From positions 1 through 7,840 of the forward strand of contig NZ_LNUA01000057.1 of the NCBI RefSeq assembly GCF_009764355.1: 7,840 nt of DNA. Direction: 5' to 3'. The position numbers and the translations under genes are program-made. Under the pieces are notes generated by a model. That model made no database searches. It worked only from the letters and a program-made list of their open reading frames with translations, and was not told where the DNA came from. This document shows positions 1 through 6,097 of this stretch, piece after piece (the first letter of the stretch is position 1; the number at the start of each line of letters is the position of its first letter). The stretch is from Companilactobacillus bobalius (GTDB lineage: Bacteria > Bacillota > Bacilli > Lactobacillales > Lactobacillaceae).

Positions 1-68
1 TCACTTCGTTCGTTGCCTAAAAAGGTGTGGCAAGCCACATTTATACGGGCGCTGACGCCCCGCACCCC

Positions 69-97
69 GTCAAGCTGAAACAGCTTGACCGTTTTTT
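69..97 (+). terminator. Rho-independent terminator (rightward)
   Basis: GTCAAGCTG and CAGCTTGAC form a perfect 9-bp stem with an AAA loop, followed two bases later by TTTTTT. This is a standard intrinsic terminator on the + strand. It would end a transcript entering from left of the window, so a rightward gene probably lies just outside. Confidence 0.75.
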
Positions 98-114
98 CAC
101 TCGCCGTTAGGCAG

Positions 115-146
115 GAAAGCAAAGTTTTATAGAAACTTTGGCTTTC
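115..146. repeat. Inverted repeat, 13-bp stem with one bulge
   Basis: GAAAGCAAAGTTT (115-127) pairs with AAACTTT plus GCTTTC (133-139 and 141-146), leaving G140 bulged and a TATAG loop. There is no T-run on either side, so it does not look like a terminator. It lies directly beside the cloverleaf-like fold at 14-113. Confidence 0.5.
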
Positions 147-174
147 GCCAATTCAGTGTTAAGACTGGTTTAGA

Positions 175-226
175 GCTGTCAATTCCTTATGCTCCCACGC
201 TTTGCTCGTCCGCTACCATTGACAGC
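175..226. repeat. 9-bp inverted repeat with 34-bp spacer
   Basis: GCTGTCAAT (175-183) is the exact reverse complement of ATTGACAGC (218-226). The outer flanks ACTGGTTTA and AAACAGT extend the symmetry imperfectly. The pyrimidine-rich spacer has no coding signal. It could be a protein-binding or structured site in the plasmid's noncoding region. No specific role can be assigned. Confidence 0.45.
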
Positions 227-341
227 AAACAGTTAGCTTTTCTAAAACATAATAAGAATTTAACTGCTATGTCCCTTTTAAGGCCTTTATTTTCAATTCT
301 CAGCAGTTTTAAGCATATTTACATATAATTTATACCAAAAC

Positions 342-376
342 AAAATAAAAAGCCCTCAGTGAGCTTTTAGAGGGCT
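342..376 (-). terminator. Terminator of the 64-aa gene
   Basis: Read on the - strand, AGCCCTC (376-370) and GAGGGCT (357-351) form a 7-bp stem with a 12-nt loop, followed by TTTTTATTTT. The stop codon of the 64-aa gene overlaps the base of the stem, so this is an intrinsic terminator placed directly at the end of that gene. Confidence 0.75.
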
Positions 377-569
377 AAATTACAAATCCTGGTCGATTAA
401 TAATATCTTCTTGTCTTTTTTGCAAAATGTAAGTGTACAAGGAATTATACAAATTCTGTTTGATCTCATCAGGTTCATGAACAAAAGCTTCAAACAATTC
501 TTGAATATCAACTTGCCAAGGATCAGCAAGCATTTCATCAATTGGCTTTAATACTTTTTTTTCGTCCAT
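375..569 (-). CDS. Small hypothetical protein, 64 aa
   Basis: I do not recognise this protein. It is acidic (pattern DEMLADPWQVDIQELFEAF near the N-terminus), soluble and probably helical, with no membrane segment, signal peptide or cysteines. I chose the ATG at 569 because AGGAG (complement of 578-582) sits 8 nt upstream. The in-frame ATG at 587 would put that ribosome site inside the gene. A terminator follows at once (342-376), so the gene is a self-contained single-gene unit. Being a clean unit next to oriT-like DNA suggests a small plasmid accessory or mobilisation-related protein, but nothing in the residues proves this. Function unknown; I am fairly sure it is a real gene. Confidence 0.7.
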   Translation of the reverse strand: MDEKKVLKPIDEMLADPWQVDIQELFEAFVHEPDEIKQNLYNSLYTYILQKRQEDIINRPGFVI

Positions 570-623
570 CTGAGTTACTCCTAACATTAGCTAATTATTT
601 CAGGTTTAAATTAAAGGCATCTT

Positions 624-651
624 TTTATAGTTAGTTATTCAAAGATGGTAA
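624..651 (-). promoter_or_regulatory. Possible promoter of the 64-aa gene
   Basis: On the - strand TTACCA (651-646) and TATAAA (629-624) are separated by 16 nt and lie about 55 nt upstream of the start codon at 569. The -35 match is weak, and AT-rich DNA gives such hits by chance. Confidence 0.3.
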
Positions 652-738
652 TTAAGTTTAGAAAGAAAAACGGTGTAAAGCAATTAAAAAGATTTGTTTG
701 AGCGCAGCGAAATCTAATACAACTTTTTTTAGTATAAG

Positions 739-775
739 CACAATCAACTTTAGTTGTTGTGTGTAAGTGCGCATT
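739..775 (+). other. oriT-like site A (hairpin plus nic-like core)
   Basis: CACAATCAACT (739-749) and AGTTGTTGTG (752-761) form an inverted repeat with one unpaired base. TAAGTGCGCATT follows at 764-775. In IncQ/RSF1010-type and staphylococcal pGO1-type (MOBQ) transfer origins, a hairpin is followed by TAAGTGCGC or a close variant, and the relaxase nicks within that core. The arrangement and eight or nine core bases match; the usual CCCT after the core is replaced by CATT. No relaxase gene is in the window, so this would be a site acted on by a protein encoded elsewhere on the plasmid or in the cell. A recombinase site is the main alternative. Confidence 0.5.
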
Positions 776-851
776 GAACTAAAAAACAACCTTTATTTCA
801 ATGATCAAGTTAGCTATTTTTTAGCGTCATTAAACGGAATGAAATGAGTTT

Positions 852-884
852 AATGCGCACTTATACATAGAATTTATTCTATGT
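852..884 (-). other. oriT-like site B, facing site A
   Basis: Read on the - strand, ACATAGAAT (884-876) and ATTCTATGT (873-865) form a perfect 9-bp stem with a 2-nt loop. After one base comes TAAGTGCGCATT (863-852), the same 12 bases as in site A. The hairpin sequence differs completely from that of site A, yet its position relative to the core is the same. This suggests the pairing rather than the bases is conserved, as expected for relaxase recognition. Including flanks, 847-867 and 760-780 are inverted copies with two mismatches in 21 bases. Confidence 0.5.
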
Positions 885-916
885 TGTGCTAGACCCATTA
901 AAAACCTGTATCAGAA

Positions 917-931
917 GTCGCCGTTGGCGAC
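917..931 (-). terminator. Hairpin downstream of the recombinase gene
   Basis: GTCGCC (917-922) and GGCGAC (926-931) form a 6-bp stem with a 3-nt loop, 17 nt beyond the recombinase stop codon. On the - strand the next bases are TTCTGATACAGG, so there is no proper T-run. It may be a weak terminator or an mRNA 3'-end stabiliser. Confidence 0.35.
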
Positions 932-948
932 AACAAAATCAAACTAAT

Positions 949-1536
949 TTACCCAAAATCAATTTGGTTCAACATGTTTTCTGTACTTGCTTGATCCAAG
1001 CCTAAATAAGCTAAAGTCATTGATTCACTTGAGTGATTTAGTAAGTGCATGACTAGGCCAATATTGTAATTTGATTGCGTGTAAACACGATAAGCCCCAG
1101 TTTTGCGCATCGTATGAGTACCTAGATAATTAATGCCTAATAGATCGCCAACCTTACTCATAATTTTGTAGAACTGTTTTTCAGTAATATGGCGTTCTGG
1201 GTGTTGAATTGAAGGAAAGAGCCATTCAGAATCCAGCTTATGATCAAGCAGCCATTGACGGTACAATAAGAGCTCTGTTTGAACAGGTTTAAGGTACAAG
1301 GTATTAGGTTTACCAGTTTTTCGGTCATGAATAAACGCATTTTGTTTAATAGAACCGTCCGGATTAAAAATATCGGCCTGTTTTAAGCCCATAACGTCAC
1401 TCACTCGCAGTAGCGTCGCTTTACCAACTTGAAAAATCGTATAGTTACGTCGGCCAGCTTTAAAGTTATTGAGTAACGTATCTTGAACCTCTTTAAGAAC
1501 GTTTGAATCTTTGATGGGTAAGACAACTTGTTGCAT
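949..1536 (-). CDS. Tyrosine recombinase / plasmid integrase, 195 aa
   Basis: This is a phage-integrase-family tyrosine recombinase, which cuts and rejoins DNA at specific sites through a covalent 3'-phosphotyrosine. All expected active-site residues are visible: Arg44 in TLLRVSDVMGL, Lys76 in the beta-hairpin TGK, His141-x-x-Arg144 in HTMRKTGA, His168 in LLNHSS, and the nucleophile Tyr177 in AYLGL. At 195 aa it has only a short segment ahead of the catalytic domain. That matches small plasmid resolvases/integrases of Gram-positive bacteria and not the roughly 400-aa Tn916 integrase. The ATG at 1536 has AAGGAG 8 nt upstream (complement of 1545-1550). It is divergent from the toxin-antitoxin operon. 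Likely role (inference): multimer resolution or inversion/integration at a nearby site, possibly the inverted repeats at 739-884. Confidence 0.88.
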   Translation of the reverse strand: MQQVVLPIKDSNVLKEVQDTLLNNFKAGRRNYTIFQVGKATLLRVSDVMGLKQADIFNPDGSIKQNAFIHDRKTGKPNTLYLKPVQTELLLYRQWLLDHKLDSEWLFPSIQHPERHITEKQFYKIMSKVGDLLGINYLGTHTMRKTGAYRVYTQSNYNIGLVMHLLNHSSESMTLAYLGLDQASTENMLNQIDFG

Positions 1537-1553
1537 AGTCTTTTCTCCTTTTC

Positions 1554-1582
1554 TTGAGATATTAAAGCAGTTATGTTATTAT
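1554..1582 (+). promoter_or_regulatory. Promoter of the toxin-antitoxin operon
   Basis: TTGAGA (1554-1559) and TATTAT (1577-1582) are spaced by exactly 17 nt, with TG one base before the -10 (extended -10). Antitoxins of this family usually repress their own promoter, so the operator is expected around here. I see no convincing long palindrome. Confidence 0.65.
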
Positions 1583-1590
1583 TTTTGTAA
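1561..1590 (-). promoter_or_regulatory. Promoter of the recombinase gene
   Basis: On the - strand TTACAA (1590-1585) and TTTAAT (1566-1561) are spaced by 18 nt, and a TG one base before the -10 makes it an extended -10 promoter. It lies about 25 nt upstream of the start codon at 1536. It overlaps the antitoxin promoter on the other strand. Confidence 0.5.
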
Positions 1591-1613
1591 GGAAAAAGTA
1601 AGGAGATGATATT

Positions 1614-1877
1614 GTGAGCGCAGGTAATGTAACTAAGGTTAGCTCGAAGATCACAAGTAAAAATCAGATTACAATTCCTAAAACAGTACGTGAACTGTTA
1701 AAAGTTCGGTCTACTGACACAATTGAATGGCAGATTGAACCAAATGGTAAAGTAATGATTGTCCGTAGTAAACCGGATCTATGGCAACTTGTTGATGAAC
1801 AAGAAAAAAAGTTTGGAAATCTCAGTACAACAGAAGTTGATTGGGGTAAAGACGTAGAAAGCGAAGACTTTGATTAA
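1614..1877 (+). CDS. pemI: Type II antitoxin, MazE/PemI (AbrB-like), 87 aa
   Basis: This is the antitoxin of a MazEF/PemIK-type pair. It neutralises the downstream RNase and normally represses the operon. Residues about 8-53 carry the AbrB/SpoVT swapped-hairpin DNA-binding pattern: KVSSKITSKNQITIPKTVRELL, then a hydrophobic strand ending in KVMIVRS. The tail (about 70-87) is strongly acidic, as expected for the flexible segment that occupies the toxin's RNA-binding face. The start is a GTG with AAGGAG 8 nt upstream (1600-1605). Its TAA stop overlaps the toxin ATG by one base, giving translational coupling. The role on the plasmid is post-segregational stabilisation (family knowledge). Confidence 0.88.
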   Translation: MSAGNVTKVSSKITSKNQITIPKTVRELLKVRSTDTIEWQIEPNGKVMIVRSKPDLWQLVDEQEKKFGNLSTTEVDWGKDVESEDFD

Positions 1878-2224
1878 TGAAATTAAAACAAGGCGCTATT
1901 TTATGGATTAATTTAGATCCGGCTAAAGGCACTGAAACTAAGAAAAAGCGACCGTGTTTAGTTGTAAGCAACGATCACTATAATCGCTATTTTAATACGG
2001 TGCTAGTTGTGCCAATCAGTACCTCTGACAAATATCGTACCCAAGAAAAGTATGCTAAATCGCCGTTATTTATCAGGATAGATAACGGGAAAATTCACGG
2101 GACAGCGTTATTGCAACATGTCCGTGCTGTCGATCCAACAAAACGATCAGATGGCGAAGTTGTGGCCACTTTATCTCAGCAAGAAATTAGTTCAATTAGT
2201 ACAAAGGTCCAACAATTTTTCTGA
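1877..2224 (+). CDS. pemK: Type II toxin, MazF/PemK mRNA interferase, 115 aa
   Basis: This is a ribosome-independent endoribonuclease of the MazF/PemK family that cuts cellular mRNA at short sequence motifs and stops growth when the antitoxin is lost. Family blocks appear in order: GAILWINLDPAKGTE (6-20), KRPCLVVSND (24-33) with the conserved Arg25-Pro26, VVPISTS (44-50), and GTALLQHVRAVDPTKR (75-90) with Arg83 and Asp86. The 115-aa length is normal and all family blocks are present, so it is probably active. The cut site cannot be read from the sequence. It has no separate RBS and is coupled to the antitoxin through an overlapping stop/start (TAATG). A strong terminator follows after about 30 nt. 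Confidence 0.92.
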   Translation: MKLKQGAILWINLDPAKGTETKKKRPCLVVSNDHYNRYFNTVLVVPISTSDKYRTQEKYAKSPLFIRIDNGKIHGTALLQHVRAVDPTKRSDGEVVATLSQQEISSISTKVQQFF

Positions 2225-2255
2225 AAAGCAGATGTTATTTATTGATAAAAGAAAC

Positions 2256-2300
2256 AAAATAGCCCCCAATATCTACATTATAGATATTGGGGGCTATTTT
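2256..2300. terminator. Bidirectional terminator after the toxin gene
   Basis: AAAATAGCCCCCAATATCTA (2256-2275) and its perfect reverse complement (2281-2300) make a 20-bp stem with a CATTA loop. A-tracts and T-tracts at the ends allow termination in both directions. It closes the toxin-antitoxin operon. Confidence 0.88.
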
Positions 2301-2360
2301 AACAATGTTTTTGAGGGGTTATTTGTTAAAAATGGGCCCTTAAAAATATATAGCTTACTT

Positions 2361-2391
2361 GATCTTCCCATTTTCCTGGAAGATCTTTTTT
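2361..2391 (+). terminator. Second rightward terminator
   Basis: GATCTTCC (2361-2368) and GGAAGATC (2378-2385) form an 8-bp stem followed by TTTTTT. No gene ends between this and the 2256-2300 terminator, so it is probably the leftover end of a lost gene, or an insulator for the following promoter. Confidence 0.7.
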
Positions 2392-2415
2392 GTTCGAAAA
2401 TAATCCGACAAAAAT

Positions 2416-2443
2416 TTGTTTTCTTGTTTTTCTGTGCTAAAAT
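2416..2443 (+). promoter_or_regulatory. Promoter of the membrane-protein gene
   Basis: TTGTTT (2416-2421) lies 16 nt before TAAAAT (2438-2443), which is preceded by TG one base upstream (extended -10). Transcription would start near 2450, just before the LexA-box-like site. Confidence 0.55.
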
Positions 2444-2456
2444 TAAGCCGTCTACT

Positions 2457-2470
2457 CGAACGTGTGTTCG
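2457..2470. promoter_or_regulatory. LexA/DinR (SOS) box
   Basis: CGAACGTGTGTTCG matches the Gram-positive LexA consensus CGAAC-N4-GTTCG at every fixed position, with the preferred purine/pyrimidine pattern in the centre. It sits about 14 nt after the -10 hexamer of the promoter at 2416-2443, where bound LexA would block initiation or early elongation. If used, the downstream gene would be induced by DNA damage. Confidence 0.6.
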
Positions 2471-2509
2471 GATATTGAGCAAATAATTTTTAAGGAGGTT
2501 GAATCAGCC

Positions 2510-3109
2510 TTGTACTCATGGTTAATCGTAATATTAGTTGTTTTTTTTCTCATAACAATTGATTTTTTATATTTATGTGACCATATAAATGATACTATCA
2601 TTGAAAATGGCTATTTTAAAAACATTCTTACAATTATTATTTCAATTTTATCTAGTTGGTTCATCTCCAAATATTTGGGCCCTTTTTTTCTAAATTTCAC
2701 TTCAGAAGTTGGAGTTACCAATTCATTCGGCTTTATATTAATAATTGTTGCATTAATAGGCTTTTCACTCCTATTCAACGCTGCAAGGCATGACATTGTA
2801 ACTAGGAAAAAAACTGTACAGCAGGCTCAAAAAAAATACTTCAGACACAATCAAGTCCTAACTTTTTCTATGGTTCATTACGTAATCGGAATAAGTAGTG
2901 TTGTAATAGTTAATAGCATTGTATATTTACCAATCTTCCTCGACTTTTTAATTCCGATTCCCAAAAGTTACCCTGGTAACGTTGAAAAAATTGAACTCCA
3001 AGAATTCATTACTTTTATTATTACTCTTGTAATGCCTTTTTTAATCATAGTTTTTACCCCCTTTTCTTTGAAAAAATTACTCTCCTCTCCAATCCCAAGA
3101 AGCCATTGA
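2510..3109 (+). CDS. Polytopic membrane protein of unknown function, 199 aa
   Basis: I do not recognise the family. From the TTG at 2510 the protein has about five hydrophobic segments (roughly 2-22, 39-59, 73-91, 121-150, 168-187), with a basic cytoplasmic-type loop RHDIVTRKK around 94-102. It is probably an integral cytoplasmic-membrane protein. I chose TTG 2510 because AAGGAGG (2492-2498) lies 11 nt upstream; a GTG at 2462 is in frame but falls inside the SOS-box-like site. The C-terminus is suspicious: the last codons (reading IPRSH) and the TGA lie in DNA that reads as orf13 in another frame. The original protein may therefore have been longer and cut by the transposon junction. An SOS-type promoter precedes it. 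Confidence 0.6.
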   Translation: MYSWLIVILVVFFLITIDFLYLCDHINDTIIENGYFKNILTIIISILSSWFISKYLGPFFLNFTSEVGVTNSFGFILIIVALIGFSLLFNAARHDIVTRKKTVQQAQKKYFRHNQVLTFSMVHYVIGISSVVIVNSIVYLPIFLDFLIPIPKSYPGNVEKIELQEFITFIITLVMPFLIIVFTPFSLKKLLSSPIPRSH

Positions 3110-3731
3110 TAAACGAAATGAGAAATTGACCCATTATTTGACGGAAGAATTGCAGGTATTAAATGAAGAAATGATTCGTAAGGATATTCCTACTAGTTCT
3201 AGTGTGAACGATATACAGGTGTGGCAGGTTTCTCAAGTGAATGAGAACACCTTTGAGGTACTGTTTTCTGTTGAACAAGTTATTACCGAAGACAAAGACA
3301 AGGAAACTATATCGTCTAGCTTTCATGTGGTTGTCCATATAGATGAATCAGATAATATGGTTATTATCAAAAATCCGACAATGAGTAAGAAACCTCAAAA
3401 ATCGGACTACCAACCCAAACAGCTAGAAAGTGACCATACAGTAGATACAGAAACGATGGACGAAATCATTAGCTTTTTAGAAACGTTCTTCCAGCTCTAT
3501 CCTACCGCCACAGAAAAAGAATTGACTTACTATGTAAGTAATCATGTGTTACCTATGATTAACAAGGAATATGTTTTCGAGGAATTGGTGAATCCTATCT
3601 TTACCAGAAAAGATAACCAAGTAATCGTGAATGTCGCTGTGAAATATTTAGATCAAGAAACAAAGGCAACCCAAATCTCGCAATTTGAGTTGATATTAGA
3701 AAAACAAGATAATTGGAAGATTGTAAAATAA
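3090..3731 (+). pseudogene. orf13: Truncated Tn916/Tn5801-type orf13 (TcpC-like conjugation protein)
   Basis: About 213 C-terminal residues of the transposon's orf13 product remain, from roughly QEAIDKRNEKL (in frame from about 3096) to the natural end NWKIVK. The full-length Tn916 protein is about 310 aa. It belongs to the TcpC/VirB8-like family, which has an N-terminal membrane anchor followed by two NTF2-like domains in the conjugation channel. The anchor and part of the first domain are missing. Recognisable blocks include KDIPTSSSV and FFQLYPTATEKELTYYVS. There is no original start codon; the first possible start, TTG 3126, has no ribosome site. Upstream in this frame a TGA occurs at 3069. 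The gene is therefore a non-functional remnant whose left edge marks the transposon-plasmid junction. Confidence 0.85.
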
Positions 3732-3740
3732 CAAATATTG

Positions 3741-3780
3741 GTACATGATTACAGATACTTTGTAATCATGTACTCTTTTT
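3741..3780 (+). terminator. Terminator after orf13
   Basis: GTACATGATTACA (3741-3753) and TGTAATCATGTAC (3761-3773) form a perfect 13-bp stem with a GATACTT loop, followed by TCTTTTT. It shields the tet(M) promoter from upstream transcription. Confidence 0.85.
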
Positions 3781-3800
3781 GATAAAAAATTGGAGATTCC

Positions 3801-3829
3801 TTTACAAATATGCTCTTACGTGCTATTAT
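3801..3829 (+). promoter_or_regulatory. tet(M) promoter (Ptet)
   Basis: TTTACA (3801-3806) and TATTAT (3824-3829) are separated by exactly 17 nt. The position, about 280 nt before tet(M), is that of the known Tn916-family tet(M) promoter. Transcripts from here run through the attenuator leader. Confidence 0.85.
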
Positions 3830-3860
3830 TTAAGTGACTATTTAAAAGGAGTTAATAAAT

Positions 3861-3884
3861 ATGCGGCAAGGTATTCTTAAATAA
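3861..3884 (+). CDS. Seven-residue leader ORF (MRQGILK)
   Basis: ATG at 3861 follows AAAAGGAG (3844-3851) with 9-nt spacing and reads MRQGILK before TAA. It is the first translatable unit of the tet(M) leader. The reading frame sits on the left arm of a long-range stem: AAGGTATTCTTAAA (3868-3881) pairs with TTTAAGAATACCTT (3956-3969). Ribosomes here would open that stem, so it may take part in attenuation. Confidence 0.5.
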   Translation: MRQGILK

Positions 3885-4005
3885 ACTGTCAATTTGATAG
3901 CGGGAACAAATAATTAGATGTCCTTTTTTAGGAGGGCTTAGTTTTTTGTACCCAGTTTAAGAATACCTTTATCATGTGATTCTAAAGTATCCAGAGAATA
4001 TCTGT

Positions 4006-4092
4006 ATGCTTTGTATACCTATGGTTATGCATAAAAATCCCAGTGATAAAAGTATTTATCACTGGGATTTTTATGCCCTTTTGGGTTTTTGA
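4006..4092 (+). CDS. orf12: tet(M) leader peptide (orf12), 28 aa
   Basis: ATG at 4006 begins MLCIPMVMHKNP and ends ALLGF at TGA 4090-4092. It corresponds in position and sequence to orf12 of Tn916, the leader peptide of the tet(M) attenuator. It is translated across the terminator hairpin. In the accepted model for Tn916, tetracycline slows translation and raises charged tRNA levels, so ribosomes follow the polymerase closely and prevent the hairpin from forming. Its stop codon abuts the ATG at 4093, which is not the true tet(M) start. Confidence 0.85.
   Translation: MLCIPMVMHKNPSDKSIYHWDFYALLGF
4029..4076 (+). promoter_or_regulatory. tet(M) attenuator hairpin
   Basis: An uninterrupted inverted repeat (4029-4050 and 4055-4076; 22 bp) has an AGTA loop. 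Its core CCCAGTGATAAA/TTTATCACTGGG is followed by ATTTTT, so it works as an intrinsic terminator inside the leader-peptide gene. The gene's expression depends on read-through of this structure when tetracycline is present (established for Tn916). Confidence 0.88.
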
Positions 4093-4107
4093 ATGGAGGA
4101 AAATCAC

Positions 4108-6027
4108 ATGAAAATTATTAATATTGGAGTTTTAGCTCATGTTGATGCAGGAAAAACTACCTTAACAGAAAGCTTATTATATAACAGTGGAGCGATTACA
4201 GAATTAGGAAGCGTGGACAAAGGTACAACGAGGACGGATAATACGCTTTTAGAACGTCAGAGAGGAATTACAATTCAGACAGGAATAACCTCTTTTCAGT
4301 GGGAAAATACGAAGGTGAACATCATAGACACGCCAGGACATATGGATTTCTTAGCAGAAGTATATCGTTCATTATCAGTTTTAGATGGGGCAATTCTACT
4401 GATTTCTGCAAAAGATGGCGTACAAGCACAAACTCGTATATTATTTCATGCACTTAGGAAAATGGGGATTCCCACAATCTTTTTTATCAATAAGATTGAC
4501 CAAAATGGAATTGATTTATCAACGGTTTATCAGGATATTAAAGAGAAACTTTCTGCCGAAATTGTAATCAAACAGAAGGTAGAACTGTATCCTAATATGT
4601 GTGTGACGAACTTTACCGAATCTGAACAATGGGATACGGTAATAGAGGGAAACGATGACCTTTTAGAGAAATATATGTCCGGTAAATCATTAGAAGCATT
4701 GGAACTCGAACAAGAGGAAAGCATAAGATTTCATAATTGTTCCCTGTTCCCTGTTTATCACGGAAGTGCAAAAAACAATATAGGGATTGATAACCTTATA
4801 GAAGTGATTACGAATAAATTTTATTCATCAACACATCGAGGTCCGTCTGAACTTTGCGGAAATGTTTTCAAAATTGAATATACAAAAAAAAGACAACGTC
4901 TTGCATATATACGCCTTTATAGTGGAGTACTACATTTACGAGATTCGGTTAGAGTATCAGAAAAAGAAAAAATAAAAGTTACAGAAATGTATACTTCAAT
5001 AAATGGTGAATTATGTAAGATTGATAGAGCTTATTCTGGAGAAATTGTTATTTTGCAAAATGAGTTTTTGAAGTTAAATAGTGTTCTTGGAGATACAAAA
5101 CTATTGCCACAGAGAAAAAAGATTGAAAATCCGCACCCTCTACTACAAACAACTGTTGAACCGAGTAAACCTGAACAGAGAGAAATGTTGCTTGATGCCC
5201 TTTTGGAAATCTCAGATAGTGATCCGCTTCTACGATATTACGTGGATTCTACGACACATGAAATTATACTTTCTTTCTTAGGGAAAGTACAAATGGAAGT
5301 GATTAGTGCACTGTTGCAAGAAAAGTATCATGTGGAGATAGAACTAAAAGAGCCTACAGTCATTTATATGGAGAGACCGTTAAAAAATGCAGAATATACC
5401 ATTCACATCGAAGTGCCGCCAAATCCTTTCTGGGCTTCCATTGGTTTATCTGTATCACCGCTTCCGTTGGGAAGTGGAATGCAGTATGAGAGCTCGGTTT
5501 CTCTTGGATACTTAAATCAATCATTTCAAAATGCAGTTATGGAAGGGATACGCTATGGTTGCGAACAAGGATTATATGGTTGGAATGTGACGGATTGTAA
5601 AATCTGTTTTAAGTATGGCTTATACTATAGCCCTGTTAGTACCCCAGCAGATTTTCGGATGCTTGCTCCTATTGTATTGGAACAAGTCTTAAAAAAAGCT
5701 GGAACAGAATTGTTAGAGCCATATCTTAGTTTTAAAATTTATGCGCCACAGGAATATCTTTCACGAGCATACAACGATGCTCCTAAATATTGTGCGAACA
5801 TCGTAGACACTCAATTGAAAAATAATGAGGTCATTCTTAGTGGAGAAATCCCTGCTCGGTGTATTCAAGAATATCGTAGTGATTTAACTTTCTTTACAAA
5901 TGGACGTAGTGTTTGTTTAACAGAGTTAAAAGGGTACCATGTTACTACCGGTGAACCTGTTTGCCAGCCCCGTCGTCCAAATAGTCGGATAGATAAAGTA
6001 CGATATATGTTCAATAAAATAACTTAG
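4108..6027 (+). CDS. tet(M): Tetracycline ribosomal protection protein Tet(M), 639 aa
   Basis: Tet(M) is an elongation-factor-G-like GTPase that binds the tetracycline-blocked ribosome, dislodges the drug and then leaves after GTP hydrolysis. GTPase motifs are intact: AHVDAGKT (10-17), RGITI (52-56), DTPGH (74-78) and NKID (128-131). In domain IV the loop [10 protein letters not shown] places Pro509 where it contacts the decoding site near the drug. The C-terminal helix ends [10 protein letters not shown] chose ATG 4108 because GGAGGA (4095-4100) lies 7 nt upstream and it gives the standard 639 aa; the in-frame ATG at 4093 would add MEENH and overlap the ribosome site. Several residues in the first two-thirds differ from the Tn916 version as I remember it (for example Asp-Lys-Gly at 37-39), while the last third looks nearly identical. 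This fits a Tn5801-like or mosaic allele. Confidence 0.98.
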   Translation: MKIINIGVLAHVDAGKTTLTESLLYNSGAITELGSVDKGTTRTDNTLLERQRGITIQTGITSFQWENTKVNIIDTPGHMDFLAEVYRSLSVLDGAILLISAKDGVQAQTRILFHALRKMGIPTIFFINKIDQNGIDLSTVYQDIKEKLSAEIVIKQKVELYPNMCVTNFTESEQWDTVIEGNDDLLEKYMSGKSLEALELEQEESIRFHNCSLFPVYHGSAKNNIGIDNLIEVITNKFYSSTHRGPSELCGNVFKIEYTKKRQRLAYIRLYSGVLHLRDSVRVSEKEKIKVTEMYTSINGELCKIDRAYSGEIVILQNEFLKLNSVLGDTKLLPQRKKIENPHPLLQTTVEPSKPEQREMLLDALLEISDSDPLLRYYVDSTTHEIILSFLGKVQMEVISALLQEKYHVEIELKEPTVIYMERPLKNAEYTIHIEVPPNPFWASIGLSVSPLPLGSGMQYESSVSLGYLNQSFQNAVMEGIRYGCEQGLYGWNVTDCKICFKYGLYYSPVSTPADFRMLAPIVLEQVLKKAGTELLEPYLSFKIYAPQEYLSRAYNDAPKYCANIVDTQLKNNEVILSGEIPARCIQEYRSDLTFFTNGRSVCLTELKGYHVTTGEPVCQPRRPNSRIDKVRYMFNKIT

Positions 6028-6097
6028 TGTATTTTATGTTGTTATATAAATATGGTTTCTTGTTAAATAAGATGAAATATTTTTTAATAAAGATTTG

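Larger units (their letters stand above)
1..350. other. Gene-free, hairpin-rich region
   Basis: No credible gene lies here, but inverted repeats are packed closely. They are a 6-bp stem at 26-39, a GC-rich GGGCG/CGCCC stem at 47-60, a 9-bp stem at 69-89, an almost perfect 13-bp stem at 115-146 with one bulged G at 140, and a 9-bp inverted repeat GCTGTCAAT (175-183) / ATTGACAGC (218-226). TGCCTAA (14-20) can also pair with TTAGGCA (107-113), enclosing the first three hairpins in a cloverleaf-like fold. Such structure fits a plasmid noncoding region: an end-of-operon terminator cluster, a single-strand origin or an oriT flank. The function is not established by the sequence. Confidence 0.5.

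Noticed and set aside
165..185. GGTTTAGAGCTGTC looks like the start of a type II CRISPR repeat or tracrRNA anti-repeat.
   Set aside because: It occurs once, with no repeat-spacer array, no cas gene and no tracr-like partner. It is part of the inverted repeat at 175-226.
1544..1606. TCTCCTT ... AAGGAGA inverted repeat between the divergent genes as an operator.
   Set aside because: The arms are simply the Shine-Dalgarno sites of the two divergent genes on opposite strands.
2300..2360. Possible insertion sequence remnant between the two terminators.
   Set aside because: There is only a short TTAAAAAT direct repeat around GGGCCC; no transposase coding or recognisable IS ends are visible.
2118..2486. 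A 122-codon open frame overlapping the toxin gene and both terminators.
   Set aside because: It lies out of frame over a well-supported toxin gene, crosses two terminators and has no ribosome site.
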